The translations under genes and the position numbers were made by a program. Shown piece after piece: positions 8,358-17,096 of a stretch of DNA of 64,000 bases. This DNA comes from an uncultured Clostridia bacterium. GTDB lineage: Bacteria > Bacillota > Clostridia > Oscillospirales > Acutalibacteraceae. Positions within the stretch are counted from its first letter, which is position 1. Each line of letters starts with the position of its first letter. Under the pieces are notes generated by a model. It was not told the DNA's origin. It saw only the letters and a list, made by a program, of their open reading frames with translations, and searched no databases. Location: the NCBI GenBank assembly GCA_927362715.1, contig CAKMIX010000009.1:1-64000 (forward strand), read 5' to 3'.

Positions 8358-11300
8358 ATGGCGTTTGCGCACCTGCATCTGCATACGGAATACAGCCTCC
8401 TCGACGGCGCCTGCCGCCTCGGGGAGCTTTGTGCTGCCGCGAAAGAGCTGGGCATGACCTCGCTTGCCATGACCGACCACGGCAACATGTACGGTGCGGT
8501 CGAGTTTTATAAGGCGGCAAAGGCGAACGGCGTTAAGCCGATCATCGGGTGTGAGGTCTATGTCGCGCCGCGTAAGCTGACCGATAAAGTCCACGGGCTC
8601 GACTCCGAGCGCTATCACTTGGTACTCCTGTGTGAAAATGAGACAGGCTATAAAAACCTGATCCATATGGTGTCGCGCTCCTGGGTGGATGGGTTCTATG
8701 TCCGCCCGCGCGTAGACAAAGCGCTGCTTGAAGCCCATCACGAGGGGCTGATTGCCCTGTCGGCTTGCCTTGCCGGCGAGATCCCGCGAAAGCTTACGGC
8801 AGGCGACTTTGAGGGCGCAAAAGAAACAGCGCTTTGGTACAACCGCGTGTTCGGGCAGGGGAATTATTACCTCGAATTGCAGGACCACGGGCTGCCCGAA
8901 CAGCAGGCGATCCTGCCGCAGCTTTTGCGGCTTTCCAAAGAGACCGGCATCCCCTGCGTTGCGACCAACGACGTGCATTATATCCATAAGTCAGACGCCA
9001 AAACACAAAAGGTGCTTATTTGTATCCAGACCAACCACACCATAGATGAGGACACGGGGCTGGAATTCTCTACAGACGAGTTCTATCTCAAATCCGAAGA
9101 AGAAATGCGTGAGCGTTTTGCCTTTGCGCCTGAGGCTTTGGAGAATACGGCTTTGATCGCCGAACGCTGTAATGTGGATTTTGAGTTTGGTAAAACGAAG
9201 CTGCCGCGCTTCGACGTGCCGAACGGTGAAGACCATTTCTCCTATTTCCGTAACCGCTGCTATGAGGGGCTCAGGCAGCACTGCGGTGAAAACCCGCCCG
9301 AAGCATATACCCGGCGGCTCGAACACGAACTGTCTGTCATACGGGACATGGGCTATGTCGATTACTTTTTGATCGTCGCAGACTTTATTGCCTATGCGAA
9401 ATCGCAGGGTATCCCCGTCGGGCCGGGACGCGGTTCGGGGGCGGGCAGCCTTGCGGCATACTGTATGGGTATTACGGGCATCGACCCCATGCAGTACAGT
9501 CTCATTTTTGAGCGATTTTTAAATCCCGAGCGCGTCAGCATGCCGGATATTGACGTAGATTTCTGTTATGAGCGGCGCGAAGAAGTTATCGCCTATGTGA
9601 TCCGAAAATACGGCGCCGACCATGTGGCGCAGATTGTCACCTTCGGTACAATGGCGGCGCGCGCAGCGGTGCGCGATGTCGGGCGTGCGCTTGGGATGCC
9701 GTATAACACGGTGGACGGCGTTTCCAAGCAGATCCCGCGTGAATTGGGTATAACCATTGACAAGGCGCTGCAAAAGAACAGCGAACTGCGCGCCATGTAC
9801 GAGCGGGATGAAAAAATTCGGGAGCTCCTTGACACGGCAAAGCGCGTAGAGGGGATGCCGCGCCATGCGTCCACACATGCGGCGGGCGTGGTGATCACCG
9901 ACCGCCCCGTAAGCGAATATGTGCCGCTTGCGCGCAATGACGATGCGGTCGTGACACAGTTCACCATGACCGCCATTGAAGAGCTTGGGCTTCTGAAAAT
10001 GGATTTCCTTGGACTTCGCACGCTTACGGTCATCCACGATGCCGAGCAGATGATCCGTGCGCACACGCCTGATTTTGATATCGATAAGATCCCGATGGAT
10101 GATGCCGCAACCTATCAGATGTTTTCAAAAGGGCAGACCTACGGCGTGTTCCAGTGTGAATCGGCGGGCTTACGCAGCGTTCTGACGCGGTTGAAGCCGC
10201 AAAATTTAGAGGACATTATCGCGGTCATTTCCCTGTACCGGCCCGGCCCTATGGACTCCATTGACGATTATATTGCCAATCGCCACGATCCGAGCCGTAT
10301 CCATTACAAAACCCCGCTTTTAAAGCCGATTTTGGATGTGACTTACGGCTGTATGGTCTATCAGGAGCAGGTTATGGAGATCTTCCGGACGCTTGCTGGA
10401 TATTCGTTCGGCAGGGCGGATATCGTCCGCCGCGCCATGTCCAAAAAGAAGCACAAGGTCATGGAGGAGGAGCGGCACAACTTTATTTACGGGCTGAAAA
10501 ACGAAGACGGTTCCACAGCGTGCTGCGGCTGCGTGGCAAACGGCATTGACGAAAAAACGGCGAACAGCATTTTCGATGATATGTCGTCGTTCGCGTCGTA
10601 TGCGTTCAATAAATCCCACTCCGCCGCCTATGCGGTCGTGGCGTACCGTACGGCTTATCTCAAGTGCCACTATCCGGGCGAGTTCATGGCGGCGCTCTTA
10701 ACCAGCGTGATCGATGACGCGACCAAAATTTCCCTGTATATTGCCGACTGTATGCGCCTTGGGATCCGCACGCTGCCGCCGGATGTCAACCGCAGCGGGC
10801 AGTCCTTCACGCCGGAGGGGCGGGCTATCCGTTTCGGGTTGCTTGCGATCAAAAATTTGGGCAAGGGGTTTATTGCCGCTATTTTGGAAGAAAGAGAAAA
10901 AAACGGCGCATATACGAGCTTTTATGATTTCTGCAAACGTCTGTACGGTAAGGAATTCAACAAACGCGCCGTCGAGGGGCTTATCAAAAGCGGCGCGCTC
11001 GACGGCTTGGATCTCAATCGCCGCGAGATGCTGCAAAACCTGCCCGTCGTGACCGCCGCACTCGATGCGGAAAGCCGCCGCAATTTAGACGGCCAGCTGG
11101 ACCTGTTTTCGATCGGGCAGTCAAAGCCCGTCTCTTTGGCGCCGGAATACAGCCGCTGTTCGGAATTTCCCGCCGAGGAGCTTTTACAAATGGAAAAGGA
11201 AACGACGGGGCTTTACCTTTCGGGGCACCCGATGGCGGCATATGCGAAGCTTGCCGAAAAGCTGGGGACAATTCCGGTTTCCGAACTGTTGGAGGCGGAG

Positions 11301-11870
11301 GAGGACGCGGCGGATACGCATCGCGACGGCAGCACGGTCACGCTGTTGGCGATCGTAACGGCGGTCAAGCGCAAGACGACGAAAAACGACGACACGATGG
11401 CCTTTGTCACGGTCGAGGATATTTACGGCAGCATAGAGCTTTTGGTGTTCCCGAAAGTTTATGCGCAGTATTCGCATCTGTTGACGGTTGGAAGCGTCGT
11501 CTATGTGTGCGGGCGTCTTTCTCTTCGGGAGGATGAAAGCCCGAAGGTCTTGCCCGACCGCATTTCTCCGCCGCCTGATGCAAACGCGGTGGAATCGCGT
11601 AATTCCGCAGCTTCCGCACGTTCCGGGCAGGCGCAGGATCAGCCGCAGCAGATACGGCAGGGGCTTTTTTTGCTGATCGATTCTGCAAACAGCGCACAGG
11701 ATAGAAAGGTCAAAAATCTGCTTTCGATTTTTGAGGGGCAGATCCCTGTGTATCTTTGCTACAACGATACACGCAAAAAATTCGTGACCTCCCGAGGAAC
11801 GGATTTAAATGAACCGCTTTTGTCTGAATTACGCCGCTTGCTCGGGGAAAAAGGCGTGCTGCTGCGCTGA
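8358..11870 (+). CDS. dnaE: DNA polymerase III alpha subunit, DnaE type
   Basis: Replicative C-family polymerase. The 1170 residues start with a PHP domain (HLHLHTEYSLLDGA, residues 5-18), followed by the polymerase core with catalytic acids in PDIDVDF (396-402; D399, D401), the helix-hairpin-helix/tau-binding region, and a C-terminal OB fold near 990-1060. No proofreading exonuclease domain is fused in, so this is DnaE and not PolC. A second polymerase (PolC) is expected elsewhere in a Firmicute but is not in this window. It starts 14 bp after lysA. No clear terminator follows, though pfkA has its own promoter. Confidence 0.96.
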   Translation: MAFAHLHLHTEYSLLDGACRLGELCAAAKELGMTSLAMTDHGNMYGAVEFYKAAKANGVKPIIGCEVYVAPRKLTDKVHGLDSERYHLVLLCENETGYKNLIHMVSRSWVDGFYVRPRVDKALLEAHHEGLIALSACLAGEIPRKLTAGDFEGAKETALWYNRVFGQGNYYLELQDHGLPEQQAILPQLLRLSKETGIPCVATNDVHYIHKSDAKTQKVLICIQTNHTIDEDTGLEFSTDEFYLKSEEEMRERFAFAPEALENTALIAERCNVDFEFGKTKLPRFDVPNGEDHFSYFRNRCYEGLRQHCGENPPEAYTRRLEHELSVIRDMGYVDYFLIVADFIAYAKSQGIPVGPGRGSGAGSLAAYCMGITGIDPMQYSLIFERFLNPERVSMPDIDVDFCYERREEVIAYVIRKYGADHVAQIVTFGTMAARAAVRDVGRALGMPYNTVDGVSKQIPRELGITIDKALQKNSELRAMYERDEKIRELLDTAKRVEGMPRHASTHAAGVVITDRPVSEYVPLARNDDAVVTQFTMTAIEELGLLKMDFLGLRTLTVIHDAEQMIRAHTPDFDIDKIPMDDAATYQMFSKGQTYGVFQCESAGLRSVLTRLKPQNLEDIIAVISLYRPGPMDSIDDYIANRHDPSRIHYKTPLLKPILDVTYGCMVYQEQVMEIFRTLAGYSFGRADIVRRAMSKKKHKVMEEERHNFIYGLKNEDGSTACCGCVANGIDEKTANSIFDDMSSFASYAFNKSHSAAYAVVAYRTAYLKCHYPGEFMAALLTSVIDDATKISLYIADCMRLGIRTLPPDVNRSGQSFTPEGRAIRFGLLAIKNLGKGFIAAILEEREKNGAYTSFYDFCKRLYGKEFNKRAVEGLIKSGALDGLDLNRREMLQNLPVVTAALDAESRRNLDGQLDLFSIGQSKPVSLAPEYSRCSEFPAEELLQMEKETTGLYLSGHPMAAYAKLAEKLGTIPVSELLEAEEDAADTHRDGSTVTLLAIVTAVKRKTTKNDDTMAFVTVEDIYGSIELLVFPKVYAQYSHLLTVGSVVYVCGRLSLREDESPKVLPDRISPPPDANAVESRNSAASARSGQAQDQPQQIRQGLFLLIDSANSAQDRKVKNLLSIFEGQIPVYLCYNDTRKKFVTSRGTDLNEPLLSELRRLLGEKGVLLR

Positions 11871-11900
11871 AATGCGTTTTGTTGAAAAAACAGGAATTAC

Positions 11901-11928
11901 TTGACAACCGCGCGGATTCGTGTATTAT
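11901..11928 (+). promoter_or_regulatory. Sigma-A promoter of pfkA-aroK
   Basis: TTGACA (11901-11906), 16 bp, TATTAT (11923-11928). This leaves an untranslated leader of about 90 nt before the pfkA ATG at 12028, in which no known riboswitch was recognised. Confidence 0.75.
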
Positions 11929-12027
11929 ATAACAGCGCCTTATTCTATGTGCTTTTCGGCGCAAGTTTTGTAATTCGTTTGCATGGGCTTTATCTATTTC
12001 CATAAATATATCATGAGGTGACGAAAG

Positions 12028-12990
12028 ATGAAAACGATCGGTGTTTTGACAAGCGGCGGCGACGCGCCGGGCATGAACGCGGCGATCCGTGCGGTAGTGC
12101 GCTCCGGCTGTGAAAACGGTTTTCGCGTGATGGGCATTCGCCGCGGGTACAACGGGCTTATGTACGGCGATATGTATGAAATGAATTTGAGAAGTGTCTC
12201 CAACATCATCAATCGCGGCGGCACGATCCTGTATTCTGCGCGCAGCCCCGAATTCAAAACCGAAGAGGGTATGCAGAAAGCCATCAATGTCTGCAAAGAG
12301 GTTGATATGCAAGGGATCGTCGTCATCGGCGGTGACGGTTCTTTCCGCGGCGCACGCGACCTTTCGCTGCGCGGCGTGCCCTGTGTCGGCATCCCCGGCA
12401 CGATCGATAACGATATCGCCTGCTGCGACTATACGATCGGTTATGATACAGCCATGAACACGGTCATGGAAATGGTTGACCGCTTGCGTGATACGTCCGA
12501 ATCTCATGACCGCTGCTCGGTCGTGGAGGTCATGGGCAGAAAAGCGGGGTATATCGCGCTCAACGCCGGTATCGCCTGCGGCGCAACGACGATCTTGATC
12601 CCCGAAGTGCCGTTCGATTTTGAACGCGATGTGATCGAGCGCATGCGCCGCACGCAGAAGGCGGGCAAGCGCCACTTTATCATTATTGTTGCCGAGGGTG
12701 TCGGCGGCGTGCAGGAAATGGCGGAACGCATCCAGCGTGAAACGGGTGTGGAATCCCGCGCAACGATCCTCGGCCATGTGCAGCGCGGCGGCTCGCCCAC
12801 CGTGCGCGACCGTGTTGCCGGCAGCCAGATGGGCTACCGTGCCGTCGAACTTCTGAAAGAGGGCACGGGCAACCGCGTTGTCGCCATGCAAAAAGATCAG
12901 ATCGTCGATTTCGATATCTTTGAGGCGCTGAACATGAAAAAGTCCATCGATCTCGATCTGTACCGCGTTGCGCACGAGATCTCCATCTGA
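12028..12990 (+). CDS. pfkA: 6-phosphofructokinase (ATP-dependent)
   Basis: Committed step of glycolysis: fructose 6-phosphate plus ATP to fructose 1,6-bisphosphate. The 320-residue length and the motifs GGDAPGMN (10-17), GGDGSF for ATP and GTIDND with catalytic D127 match the allosteric bacterial PFK. GAGGTG precedes the ATG at the right distance. The last base of its TGA is the first base of the aroK ATG, so the two are coupled. The pairing of a glycolytic gene with shikimate kinase is unusual compared with pfkA-pykA of many Firmicutes. Confidence 0.96.
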   Translation: MKTIGVLTSGGDAPGMNAAIRAVVRSGCENGFRVMGIRRGYNGLMYGDMYEMNLRSVSNIINRGGTILYSARSPEFKTEEGMQKAINVCKEVDMQGIVVIGGDGSFRGARDLSLRGVPCVGIPGTIDNDIACCDYTIGYDTAMNTVMEMVDRLRDTSESHDRCSVVEVMGRKAGYIALNAGIACGATTILIPEVPFDFERDVIERMRRTQKAGKRHFIIIVAEGVGGVQEMAERIQRETGVESRATILGHVQRGGSPTVRDRVAGSQMGYRAVELLKEGTGNRVVAMQKDQIVDFDIFEALNMKKSIDLDLYRVAHEISI

Positions 12991-13514
12991 TGCGCAATAT
13001 CGTTCTGATCGGCATGCCTGCCAGCGGCAAAAGTACCGTGGGCGTGCTGCTTGCCAAAACGCTTGGCATCGGCTTCTGTGATACGGATCTGCTCATCCAG
13101 CAGCGTGAGCGCCGCCTTTTACAGCAGATCATTGACGAGGACGGTATCGAGGCTTTTCTCGACGCGGAGCGCGATGCGATTTTGTCGCTTGACTGTTCTG
13201 ATACGGTCATTGCCACGGGCGGCAGTGCCGTTTTTCGTGCAGAAGCCATGCAAAAACTCAAAGCAAACGGTGTTGTGGTGTTTTTGGATGTTCCGCTCGG
13301 CGAAGTGCAAAAAAGGCTTCAAAATATCAAAACGCGCGGCGTTGCGGCAAAAAAAGGTGAGAGCGTCGCGGATATTTATCAAGAACGTCTGCCGCTTTAT
13401 AGAACTTACGCCGATATAACCGTTTGTGCACATCCGGGAACGCCGGAAGATGCTGTCGGTGAATTGCTTTCGGCTTTGCAAAAAAACGGCACCATTGACA
13501 CTTTACACGTTTAA
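12990..13514 (+). CDS. aroK: Shikimate kinase
   Basis: Phosphorylates shikimate at O3 in the aromatic amino-acid pathway. The 174 residues include the P-loop GMPASGKST (8-16), the shikimate-binding DTD near 35, the GGS of ATGGSAVF, and the lid with its KTRG/R residues. It overlaps pfkA by one base (TGATG) and is followed by a strong terminator, so it is the last gene of this transcript. The C-terminus is a little longer than in minimal AroK. Confidence 0.9.
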   Translation: MRNIVLIGMPASGKSTVGVLLAKTLGIGFCDTDLLIQQRERRLLQQIIDEDGIEAFLDAERDAILSLDCSDTVIATGGSAVFRAEAMQKLKANGVVVFLDVPLGEVQKRLQNIKTRGVAAKKGESVADIYQERLPLYRTYADITVCAHPGTPEDAVGELLSALQKNGTIDTLHV

Positions 13515-13536
13515 AATTCAAAATCCTGCAAAAAAT

Positions 13537-13595
13537 AGACTTTACGGCTGATTGAAAACCATTCAGGTCAATTTCCGCCGTAAAGTCTTTTTTTT
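13537..13595 (+). terminator. Rho-independent terminator after aroK
   Basis: AGACTTTACGGC (13537-13548) pairs perfectly with GCCGTAAAGTCT (13577-13588), followed by a run of eight T. The loop is about 28 nt. Confidence 0.9.
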
Positions 13596-13600
13596 ACCGC

Positions 13601-13628
13601 AAATAAAGCGGCTTGAATCGCATACAGT
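13601..13628 (+). promoter_or_regulatory. Possible sporulation-sigma promoter of spoIVB
   Basis: AAATAAA (13601-13607), 13 bp, CATACAGT (13621-13628) resembles the sigma-E pattern (about ATA at -35, CATACAMT at -10). No good sigma-A promoter was seen between the aroK terminator and spoIVB. In Bacillus spoIVB is read by the forespore sigmas F and G, so the sigma-E look is unexpected and this call is tentative. Confidence 0.25.
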
Positions 13629-13665
13629 ATTAGTGCGGCCGCAAGGTCGCGTGCGGAGGTGAAAA

Positions 13666-14925
13666 ATGAAGAAGCTCTTCCATTTTTTCAGCCTTTTCGG
13701 CTTATGTATCGCCTCTGTCATCTTTGCATTCGTGTTATTCGGCGAGATCACGATCCCTGACAGCATTCAGCTTTTGGAAAACGAAGAGATCCATGTCAAC
13801 GGCATTTACTCGTTGAAGAGTTCGCAAGAAGAGGAAAATAATGCTTCTGCGGCCTCGGTAGCTTCGGTCTCTTCCGAAAAGCCCGGCAGCTATACGGTGG
13901 AGATCTCTGTCTTTAACACGATCCCGGTCAAATCCTCGACTGTTACGGTCAGCAAGCGGCAGTATGTCGTGCCAAGCGGCGACATTTTCGGGGTCAAGAT
14001 CTACACGGACGGCGTTCTGGTCGTCGGCATGGACGATGTGTTTACGGCAAGCGGCGCTGTGAATCCTGCAAAGGATGCAGGGCTTGAGATCGGTGACGCC
14101 ATACTTGCTGTGGACGGCAAGACCGTAGATACGACTGAAGCGCTTACCGAAGCGCTGCACAGCGGCGCACAGCAGGTATGCGTACAGGTACGGCGCGGCA
14201 GTGAGACCTTTGAGACCGTTTTGACACTTGCAGTCTCTGAAAACGACGGCAGTTTAAAAGCAGGACTCTGGGTGCGTGACAGCACCGCAGGTGTAGGCAC
14301 CATGACCTTTTATGACCCGCAGACCGGTGTGTTCGGCGGGTTGGGTCACGCCATATGCGACTTGGATACCGGCGCGGTCATGCCCTTGAAAAGCGGCGTC
14401 GCGGTGGAAACGGTCATCAGCGGCTGTTACAAAGGCAGCGCAGGCGTTACGGGCGAGCTGTGCGGTGTGTTCCAGGAAGAAACACTCGGCGAGCTGTACA
14501 CCAACTGTGACGCCGGTGTCTATGGATGTTTAACGGAGTTTGACACCTCTGCGGTATCCGTGCCGGTCGCTACAAAAAACGAGGTAAAAACCGGGTGTGC
14601 GCAAATCATTTCCACGGTTGACGACACCGGGCCGCACTATTATGATGTTCAGATCGTAAAGGTTTACCCAAATTCTGATGAGAACGGTAAAAATATGATC
14701 CTTGAAGTCACAGATGAGGATCTGATCGCGAAAACGGGCGGTATCATCCAGGGAATGAGCGGCAGCCCTATTATTCAAGACGGGATGCTCGTCGGTGCGG
14801 TGACACACGTATTCGTCAACAATGCGCTGCAGGGGTACGGCATTTTTGCAGAAACCATGCTCAAAGAATCCCAATCCGTGGAAACGGCTGAGCTTGAGCA
14901 AGAGGAAAGGGCGCAGGTGGCTTAG
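13666..14925 (+). CDS. spoIVB: SpoIVB serine peptidase (forespore signalling protease)
   Basis: Secreted by the forespore, this S55-family protease triggers pro-sigma-K processing in the sporulation checkpoint. The 419 residues carry an N-terminal membrane anchor/signal (about 5-27), a PDZ domain (about 105-190) and the peptidase domain with H228 in LGHAIC and S365 in GMSGSP, followed by LVGAVTHVF. GGAGG precedes the ATG. It sits just upstream of spo0A, the arrangement conserved across spore formers, which makes the assignment firm. Confidence 0.95.
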   Translation: MKKLFHFFSLFGLCIASVIFAFVLFGEITIPDSIQLLENEEIHVNGIYSLKSSQEEENNASAASVASVSSEKPGSYTVEISVFNTIPVKSSTVTVSKRQYVVPSGDIFGVKIYTDGVLVVGMDDVFTASGAVNPAKDAGLEIGDAILAVDGKTVDTTEALTEALHSGAQQVCVQVRRGSETFETVLTLAVSENDGSLKAGLWVRDSTAGVGTMTFYDPQTGVFGGLGHAICDLDTGAVMPLKSGVAVETVISGCYKGSAGVTGELCGVFQEETLGELYTNCDAGVYGCLTEFDTSAVSVPVATKNEVKTGCAQIISTVDDTGPHYYDVQIVKVYPNSDENGKNMILEVTDEDLIAKTGGIIQGMSGSPIIQDGMLVGAVTHVFVNNALQGYGIFAETMLKESQSVETAELEQEERAQVA

Positions 14926-14932
14926 GGTGTGC

Positions 14933-14960
14933 GGTGCGCGGTACCGCGCACCCTTTGTTT
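14933..14960 (+). terminator. Terminator after spoIVB
   Basis: GGTGCGCGG (14933-14941) pairs perfectly with CCGCGCACC (14944-14952) across a TA loop, and CTTTGTTT follows. It separates spoIVB from spo0A, which has its own promoter. Confidence 0.8.
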
Positions 14961-15042
14961 ATGACAAAAAACGATACGCGCCGCGTGGTTTGGCTGTTCC
15001 TGTTTGATCGCAGATTTTTTTGCGTAATTTGCAAATTTCTAC

Positions 15043-15071
15043 TTGCCAAATAATACCATATATGGTAAAAT
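15043..15071 (+). promoter_or_regulatory. Sigma-A promoter of spo0A
   Basis: TTGCCA (15043-15048), 17 bp, TAAAAT (15066-15071). Transcription would begin near 15078, about 26 nt before the TTG start codon. No 0A box or sigma-H pattern was evident here, unlike the dual promoters of Bacillus spo0A. Confidence 0.65.
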
Positions 15072-15103
15072 ATGGCAGAAATCAAAACAGGAGGTTGTTT
15101 TCA

Positions 15104-15883
15104 TTGGAAAAAACATTGAAAATTTTGTTTACAGAGGAGCAAAACAGCTTTGGGCGCAGCTGCACGCAGGCGCTCAAAGACAAGGGGTTTGACGTAAAGC
15201 TTACACCGAAAAACGGTTCGGAAGTCTTGCGCCTTGTGCAAAGTGAGCAGCCTGACGTGTTGATCATGGATGCGATCATGGCTTCGGTCGATGCGCTCGG
15301 TGTGCTCAACCAGCTAAAGAAAAACCCACCGAAAAAACGCCCGATCATCATGGTGATTTCGGGCGTGGACAACCAGCGCTTTGAAAATGAAGTGCTGCAG
15401 GCCGGCGCGGATTACTATTTTCTCAAGCCTTTTGATGTGCAGATGCTTGCAGAACGTGTTGCGATGATGACATCCTGGCAGCTTTCGAGCGGGAAAATGG
15501 ATGTACCTGCTTCGCCGCATATCAGCGACTCGGAGCTGGAAGTGCTCGTCAGCGATATCATGCGTCAGATCGGCGTTCCCGCGCATATCAAAGGCTATCA
15601 GTACCTGCGAGAAGCGATCATCCTCTCCATCCACGATACGGAAATGATGAATTCCGTAACCAAGGTTTTGTACCCGACGGTTGCCAAACGCTTCTCTACG
15701 ACCTCCTCACGGGTAGAGCGTGCGATTCGTCATGCCATAGAAGTCGCGTGGGATCGCGGCGATGTGGACGTGCTCAGCTCGTATTTCGGATATACCATTC
15801 AGAATTCTCGCGGCAAGCCTACCAATTCGGAATTTATAGCCATGATCAGCGATAAAATGCGGTTGCAGTTAAAAATCGCCTGA
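15104..15883 (+). CDS. spo0A: Stage 0 sporulation protein A (response regulator)
   Basis: Master transcription factor for entry into sporulation; when phosphorylated it binds 0A boxes. Residues 1-120 form a receiver with phospho-acceptor D56 (DVLIMD) and K108 (LKP). Residues about 145-259 form the Spo0A-specific DNA-binding domain with [17 protein letters not shown]. An upstream in-frame ATG at 15020 is ruled out because it precedes the promoter; AGGAGG at 15089-15094 points to TTG at 15104 (259 aa). The receiver is odd: the usual acidic pair after the first strand is Glu-Glu (11-12) instead of Asp-Asp. It follows spoIVB and ends at a strong terminator. Confidence 0.95.
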   Translation: MEKTLKILFTEEQNSFGRSCTQALKDKGFDVKLTPKNGSEVLRLVQSEQPDVLIMDAIMASVDALGVLNQLKKNPPKKRPIIMVISGVDNQRFENEVLQAGADYYFLKPFDVQMLAERVAMMTSWQLSSGKMDVPASPHISDSELEVLVSDIMRQIGVPAHIKGYQYLREAIILSIHDTEMMNSVTKVLYPTVAKRFSTTSSRVERAIRHAIEVAWDRGDVDVLSSYFGYTIQNSRGKPTNSEFIAMISDKMRLQLKIA

Positions 15884-15900
15884 TTTTACATCAAAGAAAA

Positions 15901-15943
15901 AGCCTGCCCCGTACTGTTTTTTTCAGCACGGGGCGGGCTTTTT
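15901..15943. terminator. Bidirectional terminator between spo0A and dus
   Basis: A GC-rich stem (15901-15912 with about 15929-15939) has T runs on both outer sides when each strand is read, so it can end spo0A on the plus strand and the convergent dihydrouridine synthase on the minus strand. Confidence 0.85.
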
Positions 15944-15961
15944 GTTTAGGTGCTTGATAGT

Positions 15962-16951
15962 TTAAGCGAGGTCTTTCGCGCATTCCGAAGTGATTTTTTC
16001 GGCAATCTTTTGTAGTTGTTCCACACTTTCCAGCATACTTAGGTCTTTGCGATAGGCGGCCGCGCCGCGGATGCCTTTTACGTACCAGGCGGCGTGCTTG
16101 CGCGCTTCGCGAATGCCGATTCGCTCACTTTTGTATTCGCAGATCTTTTGCACGTGCGCGCACATCACGCGCATGCGCTCCTCGATCGGCGGATCGGGGA
16201 GCAGCGTACCGTCGCGTAAGTACGCATCGATCTGCTCAAAGACCCAGGGCCGTCCGAGCGCGCCGCGCCCGACCATTAAAAAGTCACAGCCTGTTTTCGA
16301 CAGCATTTCTGCAGCCGACGGGCCGTCCGTGATGTCGCCGTTGCCGATCACGGGGATTTTCACGCTTTGCTTGACTTGCGCAATGTGTTCCAAGCGCACG
16401 GGCGGTGCATACATTTGCCGCCGCGTCCTGCCGTGCACGGTGATCGCCGCCGCGCCTGCCTGCTCGGCACGCTGCGCCATTTCCACGGCGTTAAAGTGTT
16501 CTTCGTCCCAACCGACACGAATTTTGACCGTTACGGGTACATCGCCGCATGCGCGCGCAACGGCTCTGACGATCTTTTCGGCAAGCGCCGGATCGCGCAT
16601 CAGTGCTGCACCCCCGCCGTTGCCCGCGATCTTCGGTGCGGGGCAGCCCATGTTGATGTCCACAAACTGCGGGTGCATTTGTAAAACCGTCTCCACGCTT
16701 TGCGCCATGATCTCCGGGTCGCTTCCGAAGATCTGCACGCCTGCGGGGCGCTCAGCGTCAGACAACTGCATGAGCGACTTTGATTTTCGGTCGCCCATGG
16801 AAACGCCTTTCGCGCTGACCATTTCCGATACCGTGTACGCCGCACCGAAGCCGACGCATAACTCGCGGAATGCGCGGTCCGCTACACCCGCCATAGGCGC
16901 GAGCGCGGCAAAACCGTTTAGTTTCGTGTTTCCGATCTGCATGGTTTTCAT
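15962..16951 (-). CDS. dusB: tRNA-dihydrouridine synthase (DusB family)
   Basis: FMN enzyme that reduces specific tRNA uridines to dihydrouridine with NAD(P)H. The TIM-barrel opens with LAPMAGVADRAFR, has MGCPAPKIAGNGGGAAL with the catalytic Cys, the HGRTRRQMY motif, and GNGDITD for FMN phosphate. The frame is open to 17035, but that extension crosses the promoter, so the start is ATG 16951 (329 aa) or ATG 16942; both fit the family's N-terminus. It stands alone on the minus strand, divergent from polA. Confidence 0.92.
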   Translation of the reverse strand: MKTMQIGNTKLNGFAALAPMAGVADRAFRELCVGFGAAYTVSEMVSAKGVSMGDRKSKSLMQLSDAERPAGVQIFGSDPEIMAQSVETVLQMHPQFVDINMGCPAPKIAGNGGGAALMRDPALAEKIVRAVARACGDVPVTVKIRVGWDEEHFNAVEMAQRAEQAGAAAITVHGRTRRQMYAPPVRLEHIAQVKQSVKIPVIGNGDITDGPSAAEMLSKTGCDFLMVGRGALGRPWVFEQIDAYLRDGTLLPDPPIEERMRVMCAHVQKICEYKSERIGIREARKHAAWYVKGIRGAAAYRKDLSMLESVEQLQKIAEKITSECAKDLA

Positions 16952-16988
16952 CCGTTCCGTTTGCCTGTCTGTTTCGGCAAACACCAGC

Positions 16989-17017
16989 AGTATACCACAC
17001 TTTAATTTTCCACACAA
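16989..17017 (-). promoter_or_regulatory. Sigma-A promoter of the dihydrouridine synthase gene
   Basis: Read on the minus strand: TTGTGT (17017-17012), 17 bp, TATACT (16994-16989), about 37 bp upstream of the start codon. Confidence 0.65.
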
Positions 17018-17096
17018 CCGAAAAATCCCGTGCATTTCATCGGTACATATGGTATATTAAATACAGACAAGCAATTTGTGTGCAGAGGTGATTTCC

